Below are positions 23,978 to 36,900 of a stretch of DNA of 64,000 nt, in pieces. A model generated the notes under the pieces. The model was given only the letters and a program-made list of their open reading frames with translations. It was not told the DNA's origin and did not search any database. The stretch's first letter is position 1; the number at the start of each line of letters is the position of its first letter. This stretch comes from Phoronis australis. Lineage: Eukaryota > Phoronida > Phoronidae. The stretch lies in NCBI GenBank assembly GCA_002633005.1, contig NMRA01000002.1, forward strand, positions 2,386,505 through 2,450,504. The letters run 5' to 3'. A program made the position numbers and the translations under genes.

Positions 23978-24823
23978 TAAGCTGATGCAAGCTTACACCA
24001 GGGGGAGATCTTATTTGTGAATTATTCAAATGTCTGGGTATGCGTCACTTTGTGGACAAAGTTTTCAAATGATCTGAGCTCCCAATTTGGCATTTTCAAG
24101 TAATTATAAAATCAGGTTTCTTTTGGCATAAACAACCTCGCAAGCTCCTTGAGAGTAGACCGTCGAATAGAATTTTCTGCACTTTTCAAATATTTAAATG
24201 TGTTTCATTGTCGGTGAAATATATACAGCCATCACAAATTAAATCAGCAGAACACGGTGTTTTATATCCCTTTCCACCATACCCTGTGACAGAGGCATGA
24301 CCCTTTAAATGAGAAGAATGTAAAAATTGAATAAGATAATCCCGATGAGTCAATTCTATTCAAAAAGTTTGTACCGTAAAACGCTCAGCTGCGAACGTGA
24401 AACGGGGAGCGCCCGTTTCTATTAACTTAATTCGACTACGCGGGAGGGGTTCATATGCTATACATTTGTCTAAACGCAAGAATTGTTAGGACAATGAAAA
24501 CAACGTACACAAATCATATCAGATTTATTGCACGTCTGGTGTTTTATATACTACCAGGAAGACATTGTTTTAGGCTGTTAATAGGTGGCAGTACTGTAGC
24601 ATGCTGACCATGGTCAATGAGACTGGCTCCTTACATGTATCTCAAGCTTCCATTAAATATTTCATTTTATTTTGTGATATCATTTAATTTAATGTAAATG
24701 TGTGCACCCAAGTTGTTGAATATTTACACTGTATAACAGAAAATATTTCTCAGCACATTTTCATAGTTTTGTTTATCTGACATTTTGTGCACGTAGGTCC
24801 TACGGTAGTAATGGATAAATAAA
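23978..24823 (+). other. Probable 3' UTR of the formin gene
   Basis: This is the AT-rich sequence after the formin stop. The first good poly(A) signal I see is AATAAA at 24818-24823, and a second lies at 24930-24935. The true cleavage site cannot be read from sequence alone. Confidence 0.4.
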
Positions 24824-27800
24824 ATATGACATTAGCTTATACAGCCTAAAGGCTTGTCCTACAATGAAAATCATTGGTACACAAGTAATATTAATACCTA
24901 TTTATTGGACTGTGTTGTTCGAGAATCCAAATAAAACATTGCGCTTATTTAAAATCAAGTTTAAAGCACTCGGAAATAATATTTTGAATGATCATATATA
25001 ACTTTCTGACGGGATATTCGATAATCTTGGTTATAATGTCTTTGATAATCCAAAAGAGGGCGCAAGTGAGAAGGTTTCTGAGGATTTGCTTTTTATGGAT
25101 AGCGAGCCTTCATACACATGAAGGATTGTGTGAAATCGGTCACCGGTAACAGCAGCACTGCTTGTAGTCCCACATGTGCCATGCGCACAGACCACCTCAT
25201 GGTAGCAACATTTCGAGCTGCGAGAAATTCAGTTCATTCTAAATAGGAGTAAACAAGGTTGTACAGATAGCTATCCTCTGTTACTGCACCCTTGCCAAGC
25301 AGAGGATCGCCTTTGTGGCACTTTAAAATCCCATGATTTTGGATTGGATGACTCCTATCACACAAAGTATGCTCTGGTACTTAGGGATAGTTGTTTTGTT
25401 TGGCTGGCTTCTGACTGGATCGTAGTCTGACAATCATAAGAGACGAAAACTTTAGACTGTGGTTTAAATGTCGTTCCCGCGGCCGGTCGCCAGCCGCATA
25501 AAATCATTTTGTACAAAACTGGTGGAAATAAGTAAACATTTTCTCATCTGGACTGCCGAGTTAGCCCCTGCTGCCGAACAGGCCAACACACTCACAGGGA
25601 CAAAAAAAATCGTGAAGATTAATACATATATTTTAGTCAAGCACGTCAGGGGTGAGTTTCAAACGAAGACTTCATACACCTGTTTCCGTTCCTGTCACAG
25701 GCGGATTTAGGAATTCAGAAAATGCACCAAAGACACCGGAATTGGAGTTAGTTCCTCACGTGACATCTTGATAGCTTAGTCCGCCAGTTCCTGCATTGTT
25801 ATCTTACAACAATCGCCGGGCCAGCACCACATTTTTAATGCAAATTTACGAATTTCGTATTCATTTTCTGAACAGTATTTCACCTGACATCTTGTACAGC
25901 TTATATTCGGCTACGTAAGTTTTTCTAAAAGTCGGTGGTACCGAAGGGGTTGCATTTTCATCTTGAGATTCAAGACATGAATTTCTGATTTATGACACCT
26001 ATGAAAAGCATAACTGCTGACAATGAAAAGGATTTATGCCTTCCATCTCTAGAAGGAGTGAAAACTTTAGAAACCCTCTGCCAGCTGGCGCCTTCGAACG
26101 TCTTGGAACGCGATCAGCGCCCTCGGGCGCTTGGTCTTATAAATGATGCCCATAACAGTATCTTTATTAGTCTTAATTAAATATCACGTCATTATTTACA
26201 GGCAAATTAAATAGAGCAGCCCCGGGTGAGCGTTTTATATTGAGACGTAACAGGTAGGCGTTTGAATGCGATGTTATGCAGGTTGTTGCCCTAGGGTGAA
26301 AGGCCCAGAGACTGGCTCACACCGAGTACTTCAAATTGAATGTGTACAAAAACATTTGGCTCCAGTGCGTTTCTCATCAGGAGGAATGTTTTTAAAATGC
26401 AGTATCGAATTTGATCAACTAGATTGTAGGTGGAAATGCTTTTAACTCGGTGTTTTCTTATACCTGAAACAAATTTCATCTGGCAATCGGTCAATATCAA
26501 CCTCAAGACCAACTTCACATGAATTTTACCCAGGAACATACTCTAGAACATTGTGCAGCAAAATTCAAGGACATCAATGTATTAATGGAAATTAAGTATC
26601 TTTCACTTTTGTTGATGTGGAACTCAAAACATCTAATTAACTCTACCGACCTGTTTGTGTTAGCCTCGAAGTAAAACACAAGTTTCATCGGTATTTGTGA
26701 GCATTATTGCAGTTTTGTGAAAAAAGAGGCGGCGTCTTTGTTTGTGGATCGACCTTCACATCACCTTGCCCCCAGAGTACCAACGGTACATGAGAATGAT
26801 AATGAATCGTTCAAGGATTTCTTAGCGTAATCCTGTAGGTTGTGCTAAATCAGTTATTAGCATATAATCTATTGTATCCTCATAAATAGAGATGAACTAA
26901 TATCTTAGCCTCAGTTTTGATGTTTCAACATGGTAATCTGTCATGCATAATGTCCTATTGGCTGACGACTGAGATCAGAGCCTTATTTTAAAAAACAACT
27001 TAGGTATCAGTGTATATCGCAGACTGTCACAACTTAAGCCCTAAAAGACCTGCAAAGTTCTCGGCAATGTTCCATGGGACACGACATGAACTGGGGACCG
27101 TACATGATAATACATCGTGCAATTATAACAACGGGGTCGTCCAACAAATTTAACGAGACATGACAGTATAAGTCAAACGATGATTACTGGCAATTTCTAA
27201 ACGCTTCCAGCACCCGTGGTGCCCATGGGTTGCTATGACTTTTCTAAATACAGGGTCTGGACACTTTGTGGTTGGGCGAATTTCAGCAGTTTTGATTATC
27301 ACACGATTCTCCGAATTGATAGTGTAAGACACGACAATATCTATTTTAAAAAACAATTGTTTACAACATGTACATAACTTTTTGTTATTGTTTCCTTTTT
27401 TAATCAAACCATCGTTTAATGGTAATTGAGTTTCGTACAGTATGTTCCGGAGGCACGTTGGAGTAGGTGTACAGAAAAAGCTATCAAAATATTTTTCTGC
27501 GACGGTAAATGTTTCGTTATTATACAAATTTCACAATGCCAGCTGCGAAATGTACATAGAAATTTAAAGCTTCCCTGCTTAGCTGGCTAAGAAACGAAAA
27601 TCGAATAAGGCGTTGTACTTAAACCCCAAAACGTTTCGGTTCAGAATTTCAACGTGCAGGAAAAAAGACACCTTAAATTTGAGCTCTTAAAGTCTACATT
27701 ATAATGTTGCACGTGTTTTTGATATCCCATTATTTTCGGACACTTCAACAAATCAAAAATTTTCATGGGAATAATCAACTCGATCTGGGCGCATAAGATG

Positions 27801-30800
27801 TATTTCTTTAGCTTAATTAAAACGGCTTTGAGAAGTGCTCCAAAACCTATACCAATACCGAATGGTGGCGTGCGTGAAAGTGCTTGTGATCCCTCGCTTG
27901 ACGTCAATATCACTTCCTAGCATCATGTTCTCAATCAGTTTTCTTATTATTAGTTTATTATATGTAAAGTGACCAAACGTTTTGTTGAAAAAACAAAACC
28001 GTTATTTCTTTTACCCGAGTGCCTCAATCGGCTGCTTTGATTGATAGCTAATTGTTAGAATCTGGCCAGTAACAATCCCCTCCGGAGTAACTTAATGGCT
28101 TTGGGGATGCAAGGCCCTGCCATCATCAAGCACTAATTAAGCGAACTCATTACAAGAAAATCACCTCCATTTGGGAAGATCAACTATTAATCAACCGCCG
28201 TTCTCTGATGATAATCTTGTAGCGGAATTCAATTTTAAATGGGATTACTGATTCGCCATTACTAATTATTTAAAAATAATTCTACATGAAGCAAATGGCT
28301 TTCCTGTCATGACTTAGGCAGGAATTACGCTTCAAATTAGCAATATTTCCATTTCATTTATTTCGAGATCTTCGGATTTGCTGTAAAGTGAATTTTGATT
28401 AGTTCGGACGAGACACGATCTTCGGTCGACGTTTTCATTTTTCAAATGCACGGCGAATTGTCAGTATTAGGGTAATCCCGAAAAATTAACTCACCCTAGA
28501 ATGTCATCATTTTTCGTTAACATGCAGGAAAATTGAGTTAAGAAACACCATGAACGGCTGTCGTTCACGTACGCAAATACAGTACAGTCCTCAAAGAAAC
28601 CAATAGGAATCTTGGTACTTTAAGGGTTCGTTGCAAGCTCTATTTCGTATGTTTATTGAAACCTTTATTATAGTTATCGCTAATTCCACAATCACGGCCG
28701 TGGCCGTACATTTAAAAGACGCTTCCTTACCACAAGTCAGCCTGAAGATAAAAACCATGTATGGAAATAAGCTGATTACAAATTAGCCCCAAAAGTTTCC
28801 TTATCGAGATAACAATAAATTTCTAACGTGGTAGGTGGTTTAGGGATCACATGCAATTGAAACGAAGCAGTCAAATGGTGGCTTTGCGACTCTCCTAACG
28901 GTTTATGGAAGTCCAGAAAAATCTGCCTGCGGAAAGAAATTATTTTCCATTATATTATAAAAACATGAGAGACATATTTCTCGCGGTTAAGTTACTTGGT
29001 CGTTACTTTCTTCCCGGAAAGGCCATAAGGTGACATCCTACGATCGTAAAAAATTATGAGAGAGAAAGGCCCAATTAGGTCAAGCCAAAATGCGGGCAAA
29101 CTTCAGACAGGGATAAATCTTCCCGTTGAAACAATCTTGCATATTTTGATAAGGGCTAGAACGACCGCCGTGCTTAAATTCTAAAATGCGCTCTAACGAC
29201 TCATTCTAAATACCGGGTGTATAGTTCACGATGCCAATACCTCTAAATAGCCGCCATAATAGGCACGCCTTCTCTTTCCTGTGTCCTAAATAACATCGCC
29301 GCGCGCGCGTGTCTAACGTTGTTTACTTTGCGCCACTTCCCCTCTCACTCACAAGTAACACGTGGCATGAAATCTCGACTAACCGTACTTGACGTATAAC
29401 CGTTTAAGATCGATATACTGCATTAACAAAATGTGCAAATATGCTTTGAAATAAAAACTGATAGATATCGAACGATGTCTATTTCATTAATTCAATTTCA
29501 CGCATGATTGAATGGGCAACTTTTAATTACTGTGGATGCGCAGTGACAGGGTAATTAATACCGAAACAGAATAACAAATAGACTGCTTTCACTGAAAGGA
29601 CACCCAAATGAATAAATTGTCTCTTTATCTTTCGATCTCACGTTAACCACTATAAACTCAGTTGTTTGTTGCACATTAGGTATATGTTTATCTAGCTTTG
29701 TTTCGGATTCCTTGACTCGACAACGTCAGGAGAAACGGTAAATAAAATAGAGTAGGGTTTCTGACCACGGGTTTTGTAATTGATTTCTTCACAACAATAA
29801 ACCAATTCTGAGTAGTATGAACATTAATTCAAAATAATGTTTATAGTTTTGGTGGCCACAATCCTGTTGTACTTTACACACAAACCACTCATAAGTCAGA
29901 AGTTTCGATTTTATATACTCTGTTTATTTTTATCACCAGTTTAGAACACAATAATTCCATCAATGGGGGGACTCCAGTGATATAAAAACATCTATGAAAT
30001 TTCAGTCCTACATTGGCAATTCATGAAACGTGAAGCTGAACTTTTGCCGTTCACTTTATGACAAACATGTTGTTGGTGCAACATCCTGGAACCAATAAAT
30101 CATGTTTACTTAAAAATGTCATACTAAAATTTGAATGTTGAAAACACGGGATGAAATGTTGAAATAGCATAATTTGCCGATTAAGTTTAAAGTAGATTGT
30201 TTTGCTGCCAAATTCATTTCATAGAATTTTTGTCTGAACAGAAGCGAGGGTTAATTTGACTAAGCTTCAGCCACTCACGAAATTACGGTAAACAACAGAA
30301 TACATCCGCCATTCATCCCAACAGGGAATTCTCGGAATATTCTTTCCGGAGTTATCGAGCTCAAAGTGAACACCGTTATTCCGCGAATTGTTAGCACACT
30401 GTTAACGACACTGTCTCCATCGTCCGCATGTTTTGATAGAATCAAGTTACGCGACGTCTATTTCGCGAAGATCTAGATAGCTCCAATTTATTGCACAGTC
30501 AAAACACATTAATTTTATAGCAACACAAAGCCTCACTGGTCGAGGACTACCGAATGTCTCAACAAAGTTCACAACTCATTACTCGAATACTTCTGTTAAG
30601 TTCTAGTACTTATTTTCCATCAAATAATTCTGAACCATGTGTACAATTTATATTTGCAGTCATGTAAGCCACACGACTGGACAATCCATTGATGTTGTTT
30701 TTTGTTATCACTGAATCCTAAGTTATATTTCATATACACATACACGCCTGAATACCTTTGCTCAGGTTGACTCGATTTTGAGCCTCACAACACTGAGCCT

Positions 30801-33225
30801 TAAGGCGTGACAAAGAACACGCTGAGACTGGCTGCGCAGTGGGCATGTCGTGTATGTACGTGTTCATTCGTTCTTTTTTGAACCTTTCTGTCGATGTTTC
30901 CAACCAAGACGGGCTGGCCATTGAACGGACTGAGCCTCGCTTCCGTAAACACAAAAATATGGCGAAGGAAGCTGGAGTCATCAGGTGCTTCGCCGTTTTC
31001 GCTAGGTTCTCGCCTCTGTGGGACGCACGGAGGTTTTCAAATTTGCTATACGAAAGCAGGAGATTCTATTCGCTCCAAGTGACCATTATCGGTGACAATG
31101 TTGTGCATTTGGGATCACCCATTGAGACGAATTCGAGACACCAATCACCAGCTAACACGCAATGAGTAGTTGAGTATTTTACTAACGTACAGTCGCACTA
31201 AACTGATCGGGTCACCGGTTCGATTTCATTTAGTGCTCTGGAATAAAACTACAAAAACGACATATCTTGCCTTTTTATGGCTCTGGTCATAACTAACTCC
31301 CTGAAATGTGTATTATATATTCCAAAAATGCGTTTTTGGCCTTGCAAGCGATGATGTAATTTTGAATATTACTCAGCAAGGCGACCATTCCTCCCAGGCG
31401 TATGTCAAGAATCGCAAAAATGTCAGGCATCAGATTCAAAAGCAGACGAAGCCACAACAAAATAAAACATCAGAACTCAGTGATTTAGTTGTCTAAAGGT
31501 TAAATTGGGGATGGATGAAAGTACCTCAAATAATGCAGAAATTTGTTCGGCGAACATCGATTGTCCAGCTCAGCTAATCAGCTAATCCGTTAGTTCAAAA
31601 CATTGAAACCGTGGAGTGATCCCAGTTAGTCACTGGATGTAACAATTGCTTTATTCTTTCATCGAACTATCTCACCCCCGCCGTACAGGATATAATTTAA
31701 TGAAACAAATATATCACAAACCGAATTATTATATGAAATAGAAATCCATAAAACAAATTAAATGTTCGTAAAATTGGCTATTTCCGTACAGTTTCTAAAA
31801 ACTATGTGTCCATATAATTAAACAATTATACTTCTCTCCCACCGAATACGTTTCATACAATCGTTTGTAAGTGACTCTAAAGCAATATTGTAAGTCATTA
31901 TAACACAACAATGCCGTTAGATTAGCCGTTTCACGTACGTGAGACAAAGTGTTTAAACAACAAAATTGTTTCCCCGCGAAGAATTAAAAAAACATAAACT
32001 CTCGGTTGGCAATATCCGACTAATTTGTATCAATCGATTGCCTCGAAAACATTTCGACCTTAAGAAAAAAACGAGTGTGCTAACAAAATAGTGTAATAGC
32101 TTGATACCATAACGTAATTATAGGGCTAGTGTCTTCGAATTGATTTGTAGCCTTAGTGTATATTTACTTGCGACTTTGATATGTATTTATTAGTGAGAAT
32201 CTATCGATTTGACTTTACGTCTCTCAAACATTGACTAACAACGCAATGATGTGCAGTCAGTCAAAAGTTCGAAAATGTGTTTTAGTGTGGTAAAATGGGG
32301 TGTGTAAATTAACTCGTGTAAGAAACGAATTTTCCACAAATGGAAAAAGGAAAGAATGTAGAAATAACAAATATTTGCTCAGAAAGAACACGATATCTCT
32401 TTTAATTATGTGCATAGCATGCAACGTAATTAAATAAATATAACATTACGTGACAAATAAGAGACAAGACGGATTAGCATTTTTTGTACACTGCCTCTCT
32501 TACTACCATTCGACCCTGTGGAAGTTGGAAATGATGCCTGTAAGTATCTATGGGTATAAAATGTTCACAAACGCCCACGGGCATTGTGGATTTATTCGAA
32601 AAATCCATTTTAAAACCAATATATTTGGCAACAATATCGTCAGTTTTCTTCGTATGTCATGCTATAAAATCCTTCAATAACAGTTGGGTCATCTCAACTA
32701 ATGTCGACTCACGATTGTCAACTTTCAATTGCTTTTCTCAGTCGAGCAGCAAACTTCCCGGTGCACCTTGTCGCGCGGGATTCAAAAGCGCTGGGGTAAA
32801 TAATTTGGTAGTCTTCCTTCAGACTCGCCGACTTCACCAAGTTGTATAACGTCTTTCAAAGTGCCTTTCAACCGTTTACAGGTTATGTTTTCAAGTCAAA
32901 ATACCAGACATGTTCACAAAACACAACTAACAATTACTTGTCTATTTAATTGAATTAAACTCGACACGAACAGATAATTTAAACCCTTCCCACGAATTTG
33001 CGGTTGAATTACTCGCAAACATATGATCTGTCTATTTGGATTGACAGCTTGAAATATGTTTTTATTCGTAATTTATTTCAACAATTTAACTCGGCACCAG
33101 AACTTTGTTAAATTTACGACTGGCCTTCACTCAGTTGTGTCCCTTAAAGAGACGTATGCTCAGTGTCATCAACAAACACGAAATCGTCATTACCGAGCTA
33201 CCAACAGTTGCTACCCTATCTCAAG
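24824..33225. other. Gene-poor AT-rich intergenic region
   Basis: I find no supported gene in this 8.4 kb. Open frames such as 27150-27527 (minus) and 30839-31165 (plus) have no splice logic or family resemblance. A hAT-type terminus fragment lies near 25700. From about 27.9 to 29.6 kb, TAAT-core words are dense and recognisable repeats few, which suits, but does not show, regulatory DNA for the UNCX gene downstream. Confidence 0.5.
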
Positions 33226-33926
33226 TTACGTGAACGTGCATACACATGTTCGTCTGCATCAAGAGAGATGCAAGTTCAATTATTACAAAACGTTGGGCTT
33301 TTGGAAAATCACTGAGAACCATTTTCCATATCGTTTACGATACAAATATGAAATAAAACTGAATATTATATATTATTATTTGTACTCCGGCTATATACTT
33401 TCACTATTTGAATGATACGAAACGACTTCGACATTCTCTAATTAACGTCAATAGAAACACAGCGAACTACAGCGAACGCGTAGATGGTCCGACGTTGCTG
33501 TAATTTATTGTTCAAAAAATCGGTTTGCGTATAATCGATAGAATAGGTGGAATTCGGAGTTAAGGGATAAATTTCNTTACGTGAACGTGCATACACATGT
33601 TCGTCTGCATCAAGAGAGATGCAAGTTCAATTATTACAAAACGTTGGGCTTTTGGAAAATCACTGAGAACCATTTTCCATATCGTTTACGATACAAATAT
33701 GAAATAAAACTGAATATTATATATTATTATTTGTACTCCGGCTATATACTTTCACTATTTGAATGATACGAAACGACTTCGACATTCTCTAAATAACGTC
33801 AATAGAAACACAGCGAACTACAGCGAACGCGTAGATGGTCCGACGTTGCTGTAATTTATTGTTCAAAAAATCGGTTTGCGTATAATCGATAGAATAGGTG
33901 GAATTCGGAGTTAAGGGATAAATTTC
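33226..33926. repeat. 350-bp near-identical direct duplication around a single N
   Basis: 33226-33575 and 33577-33926 are the same 350 bp, starting TTACGTGAACGTGC and ending GGGATAAATTTC. I found only one difference (TCTAATTAACG versus TCTAAATAACG). They are separated only by an N at 33576. An unresolved assembly overlap or two alleles placed in tandem is more likely than a true duplication. Confidence 0.9.
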
Positions 33927-36900
33927 ATTGGCGAATTCTTTTTTTGAAAATTTACCTTTTACAAATAACGTCACATCGCTGAACAAAAACGTTATTATAC
34001 AAGCATATCACGTGCGATTAAAATCAACTTCGAATTTATTTTAAAACGGCCACCATGTACACAAGGGTACATGTATTGAAATAATAAGGCGGGTAAACTG
34101 AACCTGGAAACATACTACATTCAAATTTTGAAATGATATTAAAATTACCGGGGAATGTGAGGCTATTAAATTACAAATGATCAGGTTTGGAAATCAATCT
34201 GCTTGTTCAGTTCATAATTCATTGTGTTCCTCTCCAACAAATTTAAGTGAGGCTAACAAAGGCAGGCCGGTAGTAACAGAACGTTCGACACCGTAATTAT
34301 CTTTGAAGCGGTTCGTAACTTGTAACGACATCTGCTCAGACCAACTGAATAATAATACGATACCATGTCATTACCGAGACTGCCGCTGCTAAAGAAGTTA
34401 ATAGAAATAGCCCGCTTTTTCACAAGGCTAGTTAAAGTATTCTTTCCAAATATTAAGTCACTTCAAACAACGTGTGTAAGAATATTTTGTTATTCTTCAT
34501 CGGGTCGTTTATTTTTACCTACTTGCATACGATAATGTGTTAACACAAAGACCTACTTTGTCACTCTGCCTTCTTGAACAGAATTTCTGTGTCAAAATCA
34601 AATTCATTGATGCGAAAACATAAACTGGTTCGTTCACCACATTTTAACACAAGCTGCGATAAACAACGGGAAACAATGGGTTTCATTAATGAATTTCTTC
34701 TAAAATGTACACCACCAAACTGGGGACGTTGTCAACGTGAAATTGCCGCACATATACCTTGGATGACCCAAACGTAAAATAATAAGTTTAATGGAAAAGA
34801 TAATCTTAGCGGTATACGCACCTGTCCAGTGGCACAATTCAAAGATAAGATGTTTTATTTTAACTAAAAAGTATACAGGACCGTAAAAGAAGAACTATAA
34901 ACACTTCGTCCTGCCTTCAGTTTTCATACCACAGAGGTTTTCGCACGAAACTTAATTACTGGCAGTGATTGCACGCTCAAACTAATATGTATCGTAATAA
35001 CATCAATTTATTAGATACAACTAATTATAGTTAATTATGGACGAATAAATAAGATTAGACGTTAATTAATGGTCTATCCAGTTCGTTATTCATCGCTTAA
35101 AGCTCGCGAATTCAGTTAAGGCTGAACTAGACAGGCGAAAAGATCAGAATGAGAGATTGCGCATACTGTTTGTACTGAATTTTACACTGCTGCCGGCTCT
35201 GAAGACGTTTATGAAAATCTCAGAGTAACTTCAATTCTCGTGCCTGTGAAGAAACGTATCTCAGAAGTAGTTCAGGCATCGCTTGGTGTTTCAACTTTTT
35301 AATGTGTAAAAGTTATTAAAACTCGCATGCGTTGAACAAAAAAAAACTCCAGCCCACAAAAAACGTACTAGCTTGACGTCAACATAAATACAGGTATCAC
35401 TTACGGATTGTGATTATTTTTATGAAACTAAAAGTTAAAACAGGCCCGAAAATGGCGTGGTTCGTAGTCAACAAGCTCCATCATACACCAAACAATGGAA
35501 GGTGATTGAATCCTACGTTTTGTAGAGCAAATGTCACTCGAGTGGTTTTATTATTTAATAATAGGTATAATGTCAAGACGATTGCTGCTAAATAAACGTG
35601 GCAAAATGCATAAAAAGGTAAATTCTTTGTCACCGGATCGTGCACGATTAAACTGAACTGAATACTCCAACTTGTGCTAAACGTATAATTAGCCGGAAAG
35701 TAAAAAAGGCAAGAATCAAATAAACACCGTTAATCATCTTTATTAATTCTAAACACTGCTCATCATTAAAATGCACAGTAGTTGGCAGTAGGAGCAAGAA
35801 CTAGTGCTGTTCAAAATGCCGTCAGAGTTGTATTTTATTGCAGTTTTATGCTCGTATCCCGTAGAAAGTGACAAAAGATAACATCAATAGTCACTGTTAA
35901 TTATCCAATTCATTCCAAACTAGAAACACGTGCTAATGAGTTATAAGTTTTTAAATCTTTATAGACTGCTTAACTGTCTAATAATAACGTAACAACATAA
36001 CAAGGCTAGCAGTGATTGTTCATTGACCAAGTCGCCTGTTGAAATGGTGTTAAAGACATATTGTTTATAATCATATATCACGACTAATGCTATTTAGTTT
36101 ATTCATGGTCGACGAACGCATAGTACGCGGGAGTGATAATCACTGTTAATTTTGCCACGTTATTAAACATTGATCAATTTGTGACTGGCAATCGAACGCG
36201 CTCACGTGTGAGGGGAAAATAGCTGTTCCATTTCGAAAAGGGGCAAGGGGCCAAGAAAGATTAAAATCAGATGCTACCAAAGAATTTAATATTTGTCGCC
36301 CCGAAAAACTTGAAATAAGACTCTTCGGACAAATTTTAAAATGAGAACTTTGACTCAAAGATATTGACAGCTACTTTGCAAAGCTATAGAGCACTAATTA
36401 TTTTGTCCAACTGTCATTATCACCCACTGAAATTCTGTTTAGTGCACTTCCACATACTGTAAATTCCCCAAAATGTGAAATATAGAAGTATCTTTTACAG
36501 TGCACTGAGCTACTCAGTTTCTTCATTTACGCGTAACTTTACAATTTTGACAAATTAACTCGAATGCTTGGAGGAGCTCCGTAGACCCAGGACGGTGCTC
36601 ACGAAGCACTTATGCAGTGGCGGATTTAGTGGGGGCCAATTGGGCCATGGCCCCCCTTAAAATTCTCCCAGATTTCATTTGGCAGTTCGAGGATGCGAAT
36701 GTCTGACGGGCAAAATCCTGGCTAATACTCGGCCCTGGCCCTCCTAACTAAAAATCCTGGATCCGCCCCGTATACATGTATGCGACAAGAAATCCTCTTA
36801 CGGAGCGGATGCAGTGTTTTATCCCATAATGCAACATAACAACCTCACTGTCCAAGAACTTCCGTGATAACCATTGCGTACACTCGTCAAGCACAGGCCT

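Noticed and set aside
27150-27527. 125-codon open frame on the minus strand
   Set aside because: No domain, signal or splice support in a gene-poor region.
30839-31165. 108-codon open frame with an ATGGCG start inside
   Set aside because: No recognisable domain or splice partner; the amino acid make-up is unremarkable.
33056-33766. Two open frames with identical protein ends
   Set aside because: The identity comes from the 350-bp duplication around the N, not from a repeated gene.
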